A DNA stretch of 64,000 nucleotides, from the NCBI RefSeq assembly GCF_002288925.2, contig NW_022098066.1, forward strand, positions 83,205,783 through 83,269,782, in the 5' to 3' direction. The position numbers and the translations under genes were made by a program. The notes beneath the pieces were generated by a model. That model was not told where the DNA came from. It saw only the letters and a program-made list of their open reading frames with translations, and did no database searches. This document shows, in pieces, positions 22,440 to 34,963 of this stretch. Position 1 is the stretch's first letter; each line of letters opens with the position of its first letter. The stretch is from Delphinapterus leucas (Eukaryota > Chordata > Mammalia > Artiodactyla > Monodontidae).

Positions 22440-22851
22440 GTAGTAGGTTAAATTACTGGTGTCAATATTTACCCTTCACAGTATCCACATCCTCACCCCT
22501 GGACTTTGGGTTGGCTATATTACCTGCTTCGATAAATGGAATGTGGGTAGAGGTGACAGTCTGCCATTCTGAGCCTCAGTCTTGAGACCTCAATTCTTTC
22601 TAGTTGCCCTCTTTCCCTGTGCTATCACCATGTGATCTTCCAATGAGTAGCTGTAATCCTGTTAGCCTATACCTTAGTGGAACACATGTGAAGCAAAGCT
22701 ATACCTGGCTGACCTGCAGAACTTAGTGAGAAGCAGGGCTCCCTCAGCTAAAGCAGAGGACTTGCAGATCCATGAGTGAAATAAATGCTTATTGCTGTAG
22801 ACCACTTAGAGTTTGTGGTTATTTGTTATACATCAAAAATTAACTAATACA
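22440..22851 (+). repeat. MLT1-like LTR
   Basis: Ends 'aataaatgcttattgctgtagaccacttagagtttgtggttatttgttatacatcaaaaattaactaataca', the familiar 3' end of MLT1-type LTRs. The start is near 'actggtgtcaatatttacccttcacag'. No internal retroviral sequence is seen. The assignment to MLT1 is by memory of the family. Confidence 0.6.
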
Positions 22852-23189
22852 GGACTTCCCTGGTGGCACAGTGGTTAAAAATCCACCTGCCAGTGGACAC
22901 GGGTTTGATCCCTGGTCTGGGAAGATCCCACATGCCATGGAGCAACTAAGCCTGTGTGGCACAACTACTGAGCCTGCACTCTAGAGCCCCGCAAGCCACA
23001 ACTACTGAGCCTGTGCACCACAACTACTGAAGCCCACGTGCCTACAGCCCGTGCTCCACAACAAGAGAAGCCACTACAATGAGAAGCCTGTGCACCACAG
23101 TGAAGAGTAGACCCCGCTCCCTGCAACTAGAGAAAGCCTGCACGCAACAACGAAGACCCAACACAACGAAAATAAATTAATTAATTTTA
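22852..23189 (+). mobile_element. CHR-type SINE, long form
   Basis: A full long-form copy starting GGACTTCCCTGGTGGCACAG with an ATTAATTAATTTT tail. Flanked by the 17-bp perfect repeat AAAAATTAACTAATACA at 22835-22851 and 23190-23206. Inserted at the very end of the LTR. Confidence 0.95.
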
Positions 23190-23870
23190 AAAAATTAACT
23201 AATACAAACAATGAGAAAACAGCCATTTCATTTTAACAATTGAGATAGTAGGTATGATGAAAATGAAACAGCTAGCTAGCTCATAAATTTGATCCCAGAA
23301 TCATAATATGGTTTGCACATACTTGGAAATAAGTCAATTAACATTTGGGTTGTCACCCAGCAAGAATTGCACAGGTGCTGAACAACACTGTATTAAATGG
23401 CAAACTACTTCCCTTATTATAATAAAATAATAATATATGGAAAATACGTGCCAAAGAAATACTAACAGCAAGAATTAGGATTAGAAAATGTTAATTTTAA
23501 ACAAAATAGAATTCAAGAGAAAGCATCAAAGAAAATTACCTCACAGTGATAAAAGGTATAAGACAAATATAACTGTCATTAACTGTTTTGTACTTACACT
23601 ACAGTTTTAAATTGTTTCTCTTGCTATACCTATCTAAATATATATCATAGTTTTATATGTCAATTATGCTTCATTTAAGCCAAACTTAAAAAAAAAGAAA
23701 AGAGAAACTTAAGTCACATGAAATAAGATTCACTATACCAAATTACATATATATGGCATAAATTGAGGTAATCTTCTCTGTATTAACATATCAAAAGGGA
23801 AAAAAGCATAAGATTATCACCATAGATTCCACAAATGTCTTTAACAAACTTCACTAATCATTTTTATTTT

Positions 23871-24103
23871 TTTTAATTTTTAAAAAATATTTATTTATTA
23901 TTATTTTTGGCTTCATTGGGTCTCAGCTGTGGCTCACAGGCTTCTCTCTAGCTGTGGTGTGCAGGTTTTTTCTCTCTCTAGTTGTGGCGCACGGGCTCAG
24001 TTGCCTCGCAGCATGTGGGATCTTAGTTCCCCAACCAGGTATCGAACCTGCGTCCCCTGCACTGGAAGGCAGACTCTCCACCACTGGACCACCAGGGAAG
24101 TCC
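23871..24103 (-). mobile_element. CHR-type SINE, older subfamily
   Basis: An antisense copy with the 'ggatcttagttccccaaccaggtatcgaacc' signature. Flanked by TCATTTTTATTTT at 23858-23870 and 24104-24116. Confidence 0.93.
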
Positions 24104-24559
24104 TCATTTTTATTTTTTAAAATACTCAAATTAGGAATTGATGGATACAGCCTAAACATGATAAAATATATACACCTTACTCCTACAGCCAATATTTTAC
24201 TAAATGGGAAAACACTAAAGCCATTTCTACTAAGGTCAAGAACCAAGAAAGATACCTATTATCTCCTCTACTATTTAACATTGTCCTGGAGGTTTTAGCC
24301 AATGTAACTAGAAAGAGAAAACAGTTAGAGACATAAGAATTGGAAAGGTGATGTTAGACTATCTATGTTAAAAGGTGATATGAGAGTTTAACAAAATAAT
24401 CAATTATAAACTCAGGCAATTAAAAAGTAAAAACCCTCAGTAAAGTAGCAATATATAAAATTTTAACATACAAATTCAATAGTCTTCATATATACAAATG
24501 ATATATGATTAGAAATCATCAAGGAAGAAGAACACATTTAAAATTCTAACAAAAAATAC

Positions 24560-26368
24560 CTGTACACTGGAAAGTATAAAACATTGATAAAGGAAAGTGA
24601 ATATCACTCAAAGAAATGGAAAGATATCCCATGTTCTTAGATTGGAAGAATTAATATCATTAAAATGGCCATACTACCCAAAGCAGTCTACAGATTTAAT
24701 GTGATCCTTATCAAAATACCGATGACATTTTTCACAGAGCTAGAACAAATAATCCTAAAATTTATATGGAATGATAAAAGACCCAGAATTGCCAAAGCAA
24801 TTGTGAAGAAAAAAAAAAACAAAGCTGGAGGCATAACCTTCCAGGCTTCAGACAATACTACAAAGATACAGTTATCAAAACAGTGTGGTTTTGGCACAAA
24901 AACTGACATATAGATCAATGGGATAGAATAGAGAGGCCAGAAATAAATCCACACACTTACAGTCAAGTAATCTTTGACAAAGGAGGCAAGAATATACAAT
25001 GGGGAAATGACAATCTCTTTAGAAAGTGGTGTTGGGAAAGCTGGACAGCCACATGTAAATCAATGAAGTTAGAACACCCTCACACCATACAGAAAAATAA
25101 ACTCAAAATGGCTTAAAGACTTATATATAGACATGATACCATAACACTCCTAGAAGAGAACATAGGCAAAGCATTCTAGGACATAAATTGCACCAAAGTT
25201 TTCTTAGGTCAGTCTACCAAAGCAATAGAAATAAAAGTAAATAGAAATAAATGGGACCTAATCAAACTTAAAAGCTTTGACACAGCAAAGGAAACCATAA
25301 ACAAAATGAAAAGACAGGCTACGGACTGGGAGAAAATATTTGCAAACGATGCGACAAACAAGGGCTTAATTTCCAAAATATACAAACAGTTCATACAACT
25401 CAGTATCAAAAAATAAACGACTCAATCAAAAAATGAGCAGAAGACCTAAATAGATATTTCTCCAAAGAAGCCATATGGATGGCCAACAGGCACATGAAAA
25501 ATGCTCAACATCACTAATTATTAGAGAAATGCAAATCAAAACCACAGTGAGTTATCTCCTCACACCACTCAGAATGGCTATCATCAGAAAGTCTACAAAT
25601 AATAAATGCTGGAGAGGGTGTGGAGAAAACAGAACCCCACTACACTGCTGGTGGGAATGTAAATTGGTACAGCCACTATGGAAAACAGTATGGAGGTTCC
25701 TTACAAAACTAATAATAGAGTTACCATATGATCCAGTGATCCCACTCCTGGGCATAGATCCAGAAAAGATGAAAACTCTAATTTTAAAAGATATACTCAC
25801 CCAATGTTCATAGCAGCACTATTTACAATAGTCAATACATGGGGAAAAAACCCAAGTGCCCATCAACAGATGATTGGTTTAAGAAGATGTAATGTATATA
25901 TCACATGATGTAATATTACTCAGCGATAAAAAAGAATGAAATATTACCATTTGCTGCAACATGGATGGACATAGAGAATATCATACTAAATTAAGTAAGT
26001 CAGACACAGAAAGACAAATATGATATCACTTATATGTGGAATGTAAAAAATAATACAAATGAATCCATATAGAAAACAGAAACAGACTTACAGACATAGA
26101 AAACAGACTTATGGTTACCAAAAGGGAAAGGGAGAGAGGGGAGAGATAAATTAGGAGTATGGGATTAACATAAAAACTACTATACATAAGGTAGATAAGC
26201 GACAAGGATTTACTGTACAGCACAGGGAACTATATCCAATATCTTGTAATAACCTATAATGGAAAATAATCTGAAAAATATATAGCTGAGTCATTTTATG
26301 CCTGAAACTAACACAATATTGTAAACCAACTATACTTTAATAAAAAATAAAATTGTGACAATAAAAAT
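24560..26368 (+). mobile_element. L1 3' portion, 5' truncated
   Basis: Starts with 'ctgtacactggaaagtataaaacattgataaag' (ORF2), runs through the ORF2 C-terminus (frames reading ..[13 protein letters not shown].. at 25475-25813) to a 3' end 'gtaaaccaactatactttaataaaaaataaaattg'. Possible flanking repeat AAAATAC at 24553-24559 and 26369-26375. Several stops; inactive. Confidence 0.8.
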
Positions 26369-26977
26369 AAAATACTTAAGAATAAAATCAACATGAAATG
26401 AGCAAAACCTACACAAGGAAAACTTTAAAATACCCCTAAAAGATACAAAAGCATATTTGAACCAATGTAAACACATTGAATAAGATACTTGGATAAGTCA
26501 ATATTACAATGACCTTTGTTTCCCCTTATTTATATATTTAATGCAATCCAAATAAAAATACCACATTGTTTCCCAAGAGTTTTGTACTAAATTTCACAGT
26601 ATTTAGTATTTAGTGAAGAAAGCCTAAATAAGAAAAGCAGATTTAAAAGTATAGGATAAAGTATCTATGAATAAATGTGTCCTACTGTTATATTAATTGA
26701 CAGACAGAATAGAATTGAAAGTCCAAAACGAAGTCCTAAAAATGTAATGAAAATTAGTATGATTACAGTGGAATCTCAACTTACTGGAAATGATGGAATT
26801 TATAATAAATAGTATTGGGACAACCAGATAACCATTTGGAGGAAGATAAAATTGTAACATACCTCACACAATACACAGGAAAAAATAACAAATGAATCAG
26901 ATGTAGATGAGAAAAACAAATACTGTATGATTTCACTTACATGTGGAATCTAAAATACAAAACAGAGAGATGAGGGG

Positions 26978-27010
26978 AAGATGGCGGGAGAGACGAGGGG
27001 AAGATGGCGG
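26978..27010 (+). promoter_or_regulatory. Duplicated YY1-like motif at L1 5' end
   Basis: AAGATGGCGG appears twice, 23 bp apart. YY1 binding at this motif sets the start site of human L1 transcription; the role here is inferred. Confidence 0.6.
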
Positions 27011-28433
27011 AAGAGTAAGACGCGGAGATAACCTTCCTCCCCACAGATACACCAGAAATACATCTACACGTGGAACAACTCCTACAGAACACCTACTGAA
27101 CGCTGGCAGAAGACCTCAGACCTCCCAAAAGGCAAGAAAGTCCCCACGTACCTGGGTAGGGCAAAAGAAAAAAGAATAAACAAAGACAAAAGGATAGGGA
27201 CGGGACCTGCACCAGTGGGAGGGAACTGTGAAGGAGGAAATGTTTCCACACACTAGGAAGCCGCTTCATGGGTGGAGACTGCAGGAGGCGGAGGGGGGAG
27301 CTTTGGAGCCATGGAGGAGAGCGCAGCAACAGGGGTGCAGAGGGCAAAGCACCTCTGTGCAGGAAAAGAGATTCCTGCACAGAGGATTGGTGCAGACCAG
27401 CACTCATCAGCCCAAGAGGCTTGTTGGCTCACCCGCTGGGGCAGGCGGGTCTGGGAGCTGAGGCTCGGGCTTCAGTCGGAGCGCAGGAAGAGGACTGGGG
27501 TTGGCAGAGTGAACACAGCCTGCAGGGAGTTAGTGCACCACGGCTAGCCGGGAGGGAGTCCGGGGAAAAGTCTGGACCTGCCGAAGAGGCAAGAGACTTT
27601 TTCTTCCCTCTTTGTTTCCTGGTGCGCGAGGAGAGGTGATTAAGAGCACTGCTTAAAGGAGCTCCAGAGACGGGCGTGAGCCGCGGCTGACAGTGCAGAC
27701 CCCAGAGACGGGCATGAGACGCTAAGGCTGCTGCTGCTGCCACCAAGAAGCCTGTGTGCGAGCACAGGTCACTATCCACACACCCACTTCCGGGGAGCCT
27801 GTGCAGCCCACCACTGCCAGGGTTCAGGGATCCAGGGACAACTTCCTCGGGAGAATGCACGGCGCACCTCAGGCTGGTGCAACGTCACGCCGGCCTCTGC
27901 CTCTGCAGGCTCGCCCTGCACTCCGTACCTCTCCTTCCCCATGGCCTGAGTGAGCCGGAGTCCCCGAAGCAGCTGCTCCTTTAACCCCTTCCTGTCTGAG
28001 CGAAGAACAGACGCCTTCCGGCGACCTACACACAGAGGCGGGGCCAAATCCAAAGCCAAGCCCCGGCAGCTGTGAGAACAAAGAAGAGAAAGGGAAATCT
28101 CTTCCAGCAGCCTCAGAAACAGTGGATTAAAGCTCCACAATCAACTCGATGTACCCTGCATCTGTGGATTACATGAATAGACAACGAATCCTCCCAAATT
28201 GAGGAGGTGGACTTTGAGAGCAAGATTTATGATTTTTCCCCTTTTTCCTCTTTTTGTGAGTGCATATGTGTATGCTTCTGTGTGAGATTTTGTCTGTATA
28301 GCTTTGCTTCCACCATTTGTCCTAGAGTTCTATCCGTCCGTTTTTTTTTGTTTGTTTTAATTTGTTTTCTTAATAATTATTTTTTATTTTAATAACTTTA
28401 TTATATTTTATCTTACTTTATTTTATTTTACTT

Positions 28434-28590
28434 TATCTTCTTTCTTTCTTTCTTTTTTCCTTCCTTCCCTCCTTCCTCCCTCCCTCCCTCCCTCCCTTCT
28501 TTCTTTCTATCTTTCTTTCATTCTTTCTTTCTTTCCTTCCTTCCTTCATTCTTCTTTCTTTCTTTCTACTTCTTCTCCCTTTTATTCTGA
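28434..28590 (+). repeat. Polypyrimidine microsatellite (TTTC/TCCC)n
   Basis: An almost uninterrupted run of C and T built from TTTC, TTCC and TCCC units, with single A interruptions at a few points. It belongs to the L1 5' UTR. Confidence 0.95.
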
Positions 28591-28657
28591 GCCGTGTGGA
28601 TGGAGGGCTCTTGGTGCTGCAGCCAGGAGTCAGTGCTGTACCTCTGAGGTGGGAGAG

Positions 28658-30015
28658 CCCTGAATGAATTTTAAAATAAGCCTTAAAAGAATCAAACTGA
28701 ACACAAGTAACTTAGCTTCTAGGGAGAACAAAGTTCAACAATCTTTAAAAACAAAATTCAGTAACCAACAATGGATAATTCACAATGTTCAGCATCTAAT
28801 AAAAAGTATTATACATAGGACAGGAAAATATGACCCATAACCAGGAGAAAAATCAGATAACAGAAACAAACTCAGAAATAAAATAGATGATGGAGTTAGG
28901 CAAAAATATGAAAACATATAATTATGCTTATATGTTCAAAAATGAAAAGGAATGAACATAGAAGGAGAGAAATGGAAGATATAAGTATAAGTGGAACTCC
29001 TAGAGATGACAAAATATCAGAAATAGAAATATATATTACTAGATATGATTAATAGCAGATTAGAGACTGCAGAAGAAATTTTCATTAAACTTGAAGACAT
29101 TGAAAAAGAACTTATCCAAAATCAAAGAGGAAAAAAAGAGTTAAAAAAGAGTTTAAGTGACTTGTGGGACAATGTTAAGTAATACAGTATATCCAAAATT
29201 GTTGTCTCAAAAAGAGATAAGAGAGAGATGGGCAGAAAAATATTTGAAAAAATAAATGCTAACATTTTCTAACTTTTTGGAAAAGTATAAACACACAGAA
29301 TGAAGACTCTTAATGAACTCTTAAGCAAAATACACACACACCAAACTACCATAAGGCATACAACAATCAAATTATTGAAAACTAGAAAATTGATCAACTA
29401 GAAAAAGACACCATACATATATAGGAACAACTAGAAAAATACATTGTACATACATAGGTAAAAGATAAGAAGGTTTAAAGACTTCTCATCAGAAACTATG
29501 AAGTCCACAACAATGGAATGGTAACTTTAAGTGCTGGAAGGAAAAAAAAACAAAACTTTCTACCTAGAATTTTCTATCCAGTGAAGTTATTCTTCAAAAA
29601 TGAAGGGTAAATAAAAGCTTTCTTTCCCAGATAAACAAAAGCTGAGAGAATTCAGCAGCAGATCTGCACTACAAAAAATGTTAAAGTTCTCAAGACAAAA
29701 AGAAAATGATGTTACTTGTAAACATGTGTCTACACAAAGAAATGAAGAATTATGGAAATAATAGACACGTGGGTATACAAAAAAGACTTCCTCCTTTCAT
29801 TTTTAATGTCTTTAATAGATAATTGACTAAGAGCAAAGCAATTTAGTGTGTGGTCCATAACATGTAAAAGTAAAATGTATGACAGCAAGTAATACAAAGG
29901 ACAAGAGATAAAAACAGAAATATATTACTCTAGGTGTTTCCAAATTATATGTGCAGTGTTATAATATTATTTAAAGGTAGACTGTAATGAGTAACAGATG
30001 AGTTTTTTAAACTAT
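28658..30015 (+). mobile_element. Old L1 fragment with ORF1 relic
   Basis: A relic of ORF1 coding sequence: 'gctttctttcccagataaacaaaagctgagagaattcagcagcagatctgcactacaaaaaatgttaaag' (29620-29685) is the conserved end of old L1 ORF1, followed by inter-ORF sequence to about 30000. All frames are broken. Confidence 0.7.
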
Positions 30016-30019
30016 AGAG

Positions 30020-30290
30020 CAGTGCTGGCAAATGGAAGTATGTGAACCACATATATAAATTGCTATTTTCTAGTAGACACATTAAAAACCTAAAAAGAAC
30101 CAGATAAATGAATTTTAATGATATATTTTATTTGACTCATTCAAAAATATTATCATTTCAACATGTAATCAACAAATAATTATGAGCGAAATATTTTACA
30201 TTCTTTTTTTATACCAAGACCTTGAAATCTGGTGTGTACATTCTCAGCACATCTCAATTTGAATGGCATATCTCCATTGGAAACACATTA
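30020..30290 (+). repeat. hAT-like DNA transposon relic, family not named
   Basis: 'agcagtgctggcaaatggaag...', 'ctagtagacacattaaaaacctaaaaag', 'tattatcatttcaacatgtaatcaa', 'ttgaaatctggtgtgtacattctcagcacatctcaatttg' are the successive landmarks of a common mammalian nonautonomous DNA transposon that starts CAGTGCTGTCCAATAG. I do not recall its name with certainty. Confidence 0.55.
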
Positions 30291-30439
30291 TCTGTTTTTA
30301 AATTTAATGAACTGTACAGTTGAAAAATAGAGTCCCATACCCAAATTGTTCCAAACATACTTAAAATTTTCCAATAACTGAATCAAGTATCAGTTTTTAA
30401 ATTACATTGCACTTGCAGGTTTGGCTCTGAAAAAAGATT

Positions 30440-32980
30440 CAGAGCTAAGTGTCACTCCCCTTCTTACAATAAAGTAGAAGCTAAACAAATCAGTGTAATC
30501 AGTGACTTATCTTGGACCCATGAAAGAATTGAGCTTGTAGGGCAAACTGTCACACTGAAATCTGGAGAGACAGGCAAAAATAGAGAATCACAGCTGAGAT
30601 CTGCTTACCTGGAGCACAAGCTTCTGCAGCCAGCAACTGGTAGGAACAACTAACTGGTAATTTTTATGAATTGATGGAGGCTGAGCGTGGTCTAGTGTGA
30701 GAACGAGAAACTCCTGGGGGTTAAAGTCTTAGCGGTGCCTCCACATTTCCATGGGTGTTCCCTCTAGAAACCCCACCAGGTCTTCGTGATGAAGAGCCAA
30801 GAAAAAAATATCCTCAGGTGCTGGCAGGGGGGCGGAAAAGTAACCTTTTTGGAATATGCCCCAAGCATTCTCCATAACAAAAGTCTACTCACCAAGGACA
30901 AAGACTTTACCAGAGCTTTATCCCACTTAGAGGAAAGGACATTCCCCCAACTTCAGCCACCTTTTGCCTACCTGTGTCACCTGAGGGTAAGCTGAAAAAA
31001 CCCTTGTGGAGGTCACAGCCTAGAAACACCAGCCCAATAAAACACTGCGATTAATCACAAGATTATTATGCTTTTTCTCCCCATGCCTTACCACCATAGC
31101 AATAGGGCTTCAGAGTAACAACAACAGATTACAGTTGAAAGAGCTGCAAGATATAGTTAATATTTAAGGAGGAGGCCAAAAGAAGGGCAGAGGAATTTGA
31201 AGGATCTGGCACTGATAACTATAGCAAACATTAAGCAGCCCAACTCCTAGCTAGATTAACATAAAACCTCACACTGAAGACCTTTTACCTCAGTTCCCAT
31301 TACCCAGTACATGTGTCTTGCTTTCAACAAAAATTACAAGGTATACTAAAAGACAAAAAAAAAAAAAATTAAAAAGTTTGAATAGATAAAGCATGCATCA
31401 TAACCAGACTCAGATACGATACATATTTTGGAATTATTGAAGAGAGGACTTAAAATAACTATGATTAATAGGTTAAGGACTCTAGTGGAAAAAGTAGAAA
31501 ACATGCAAGAACAGATGGGTAATGTACGAAGGGAGAAAGAAACTCTAAGAAAGAATCAAAAGGAAATGCTAGAAATCAAAAACACTGTAACAGAAATGAA
31601 GAATGCCTTTGATGGGCTTATCATCACTAAACTGGGTATTGCTGAGGGGAGAATCAACAAGCTTGAAGAGAAGCCAGTGTACTACCTTAAAGTTCTGTCA
31701 CTTAAGAAAGCTGTAGTATGCACTCAATGTAAGTATAATCAAATTTCTAGTCACTTTTTATACCTCTAGGGCCCTTGATTTATAAGGATATTCTATATTT
31801 ATAAAGTAACTAACTAATTCATAAGAGCTACTCGGAAAATGTTCACAGCAGCATGTATATTTTATTCCTTTCATATCTGTTATCACCAAGTTCTTCATTC
31901 AGAAAATGGATGGATGAGATGTCACATATTTTGCCGATTTAAGTGGTTCACAAACAAAAAGTTTTAAATCCTATTAATGTAAAGGTTATTCTAGATCAGA
32001 ACCATATACCATTTTACTTCTAGAAATTTCTCACCTGCCTTTGCTAACTCTGTGAGCATTGGGCCCTGCCAGTTTCTCTTCTTTTGTGCATGTCAGCCAG
32101 AGAGAAATGTAAAGGGCTAAACAAAAAGCAACATATATTAATTTAGTAAATAAAAAAATAAAGTAAAACACAAGAGAAAAATGTAATAAGAGATGGGAGG
32201 GAGGAATTGAGAATACTCTGTTATAAGATACCTGTAGTAAACATGACAAAGTTGGCAAATTAATTGTAAATGTGTATTGCAAACTATAGAGCAACCACTA
32301 AAAAAATTGACAAAGTAAGTGTAATTGGCATACTAACAGAAGAGATAAAATAGAATCATGTAAAATGCTCAATTAAAACCAAAGAAGACAGAAAAAGAGG
32401 GAAAGATAAAAAAGATCTACTTCAATAAATAAGAAACAATTACAAATATAGTAGATATTAATCCAGTGATATCAATAATCATTTTAAATATGAGTGCTCT
32501 AAATGCATCAATTAAAAGAGAGATTGTCGGGACTTCCCTGGTGGCACAGTGGTTAAGAATCTGCCTGCCAATGCAGGGGACACGAGTTCAAGCCATGGTC
32601 CAGGAAGATCCCACATGCCGTGGAGCAACTAAGCCCATGCTCCACAACTACTGAGCCTGCACTCTGGAGCCTGCGAGCCACAACTGCTGAGCCCATGTGC
32701 CACAGCTACTGAAGCCCGCATGCCTAGAGCCCATGCTCCGCAACAAGGGAAGCCCTCGCGCTGCAACAAAGGGTAGGTCCCTCTCACCACAAGTAGAGAC
32801 AGCCCGCACACAGCAACGAAGACCCAACAGAGCCAAAAAAAAAAAAATTTAATTAATTAATTAATTTTAAAAATTAAAAAAAAAGAGATTGTCAGAGTGG
32901 ATAAAAAACAAGATTCAATTGCCATATTTGAATATATTTAGATGTTATTCCCAGACTGCCTTAAGACAACTAGTTACTGC
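30440..32980 (+). mobile_element. Old L1 5' UTR, ORF1 start and ORF2 start, SINE-split
   Basis: A 5' UTR-type segment (30440-31010, 'ggaatatgccccaagcattctccataacaaaagtctac'), an ORF1 coiled-coil start (31428-31690, translating to ..MKNAFDGLIITKLGIAEGRI..) and, after about 150 bp of unrelated or deleted sequence, ORF2 upstream sequence to 'gtgctctaaatgcatcaattaaaagagag' at 32490-32520. Non-coding. Confidence 0.7.
32529..32880 (+). mobile_element. CHR-type SINE, long form
   Basis: GGGACTTCCCTGGTGGCACAG to CCCAACAGAGCC plus an A- and TTAA-rich tail. Flanked by imperfect AAAAGAGAGATTGTC (32514-32528) and AAAAGAGATTGTC (32881-32893). Inserted in an old L1. Confidence 0.93.
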
Positions 32981-32984
32981 TTTT

Positions 32985-34200
32985 TGTCATCTGGTTTCCT
33001 GTTATTTATTTATTTTTTTTAGAATTAACAATACTCATTAATCTTATTTATTAGTTTCATTATACTGTGATTTACTAATTAACATAGAGATAATAGTTGA
33101 CATTTTCTAAATTCTCATTCCTTGAAGAATTAGCTGACTCATCATTATTTCTATTTTACCTTTCATGCCTTTGTGAAAAGATTATTTATGTGAAGGCTAT
33201 TATTTTCCACTTATCTGTTCTTTTCCGGTTTAGGCAATTTATATTTGACATGCATAAAAATTTTCAAGTTCACCTAAGCATCACATCCTCCAAATTATAA
33301 AAGTCATAAAGACGACTTAAACATTCTACCATATACAATTCGCAGAGAAGCACAAAAGAGATACTTAGGCAAATGTTTCTAAGAACGCAGTAGGTAATTT
33401 TCTCCATGTTCTTTATGCTACCAGTAGTTGACCAATGAGTCTGTAATTTCTTTCTTTGATTAAGGCAGCAATAATGGTGGCACCTTGCCTTAAACCTTCC
33501 TATAGCTTCTGTTCATCCCAAAGTTTAATTGTGATTTGTGCCAAGTTTTTCTTCCCTTTACCCTTTCGAACTTCCTCAGCCAACCCTATGTCCCTCCACT
33601 TTCAACACACTGCTCTACCTTAAGTCAAAATATTCAAGATGAAAAAGGGTCTGATGACCCATCTTCACCCTTGTTAAGTGTACACTTCCATCCTGTGCCA
33701 GTGACACTGAGTTGACAAAGTCTGGTTTCCTGTTATTAAAACAAGCTAATTAACTTCCCTCATAACCGGTAGATCCAAATAGTGCAAGCTTAATAGACAG
33801 GGGCTCTTAGCAGAATGGTGGCAGACTGAGTATAAAGGAGTAATAGCAGTGAACCAGTCAAGTAACTTCACCTCCTGAATCCAAGTGCCTTTAAGGAACT
33901 GAACTTATTTAACTATTCTCTGTCATCCTTGGGAAGCAGGGATTATTTCTACTTTACATTTTGTGAAAATTGTTAAAATAAGGGCCTCTGGTGCACTCTA
34001 GACAGGAAACCCAACTTTTTCCCACATGGCCCGCCCTTAATTCCACAGATCCCTTCTACTCTGCCCCCATGGGTTTGTTCGCACCCAATCCCTTGTCCCC
34101 TGCCAGTCCCATTGTGGTTTTGTAGGAAAATGGGTCATCATTCCCTAAAACTGTGAATTACGCATTTTTCTTTGGCTTTAAAATATCAGGCACGTAATAA
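32985..34200. other. Intergenic DNA, no gene seen
   Basis: AT-rich single-copy-looking sequence. I recognise no exon, no RNA gene and no clear repeat beyond short T and TTTA runs near 33010. Confidence 0.5.
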
Positions 34201-34214
34201 TAAAGATCCAACAA

Positions 34215-34560
34215 ACCACTAAAGGGAAATGGCACCTCCAGAAATCTCTGGCGACTCTTTCTTTTCCTCTTTCTTTCTTGGTCCTGCTCAGAGTTGTCTC
34301 ACTGGCAGGCAGCCGCCTGTGAAATGTGCACATTTCAAAGCAAACGGTTCCAGGAGCTCATAATTGCTGCCAAACGTGTGCGGATTTTAATAGCCCATTT
34401 TCATTAGCCCTGTGTGAAATCACCTGTCTCTGTGTTGTTACCCAACTTAATTGTCAATTATGGTGATTAGGCTTGGCTTTCACTACCATCACTGGTAATC
34501 ATTAGTATTATCTCTGAGGCTGAACGAAGGAAAAAAATCATGCCAGAAAGAAAATCATTT
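34215..34560. promoter_or_regulatory. Candidate conserved enhancer
   Basis: Repeat-free sequence with dense homeodomain-type cores: CATAATTGCTG, GATTTTAATAGCCC, CATTTTCATTAGCCC, CTTAATTGTCAATTATGG, GGTGATTAGG and GGTAATCATTAG, alongside AGCCGCCTGTG (E-box-like). This composition is typical of deeply conserved developmental noncoding elements. It is inferred by appearance only. Confidence 0.35.
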
Positions 34561-34963
34561 TGTAGGTGAAGGCGAATATTTTGGTGTCAGTGAATGAGGT
34601 AGAATTTTTCTTTATTCAGGCTGAACCAGACTTCAGTCTAGCTGTCATTTCCAATTTGCCTTTAGATATCTTGGGACAAATCACCTCTCTTTTGTCACTT
34701 GGTTTCCTGTCATCAAAAACGTTCCTGATACCCATCCCCTTTCAGTTCTCTAGAGATGTGCCCCATAACTAATTAGGAAAGTAAGTAAGATAATTAATAC
34801 CTTCAAAGTGCTTTCAGCAAAGTTGATGATTCTAAGTATAATAGGTGAAGCCCTAGAAACATTTTGGGGGTAGAACAGAAAGTGCTGCCCATGGGAAATG
34901 AGATTTTGATGGCTGATTCTTTTCTACTTTCATCAACCCAGTTAAATTTTGAACTTCTAGCCC

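Larger units (their letters stand above)
23450..26965 (+). mobile_element. Old L1 relic, split by a SINE and a younger L1
   Basis: Diverged ORF2 sequence at about 23700-24552 ('ctcctacagccaatattttactaaatggg', 'atctcctctactatttaacattgtcctggagg') resumes at 26376-26965 ('aataaaatcaacatgaaatgagc', 'tatatatttaatgcaatccaaataaaaataccac'). The interval is occupied by a younger L1 (24560-26368). Not coding. Confidence 0.7.
26972..28657 (+). mobile_element. Young L1 5' UTR only, no ORFs or 3' end
   Basis: GC- and CpG-rich sequence starting at the tandem blocks GAGGGGAAGATGGCGGGAG and GAGGGGAAGATGGCGGAAG, followed by 'acgcggagataaccttcctccccacagatac', 'tgaacgctggcagaagacctcagacctccc' and so on, to the pyrimidine tract at 28434-28590 and 'agccgtgtggatggagggctcttggtgctgc'. 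This reads as the 5' UTR of the recent cetacean L1. AAGATGGCGG occurs at 26978-26987 and 27001-27010 and matches the YY1-site start of L1 promoters. It stops at about 28657 before ORF1, without a poly(A). The open frames within are not ORF1 or ORF2. Confidence 0.85.

Noticed and set aside
27268..27860. Overlapping open frames of 91-143 codons, including an antisense one at 27429-27860
   Set aside because: GC-rich L1 5' UTR gives long chance frames. An antisense ORF0-like peptide exists in primates, but I see no shared motif and no splice or start evidence here.
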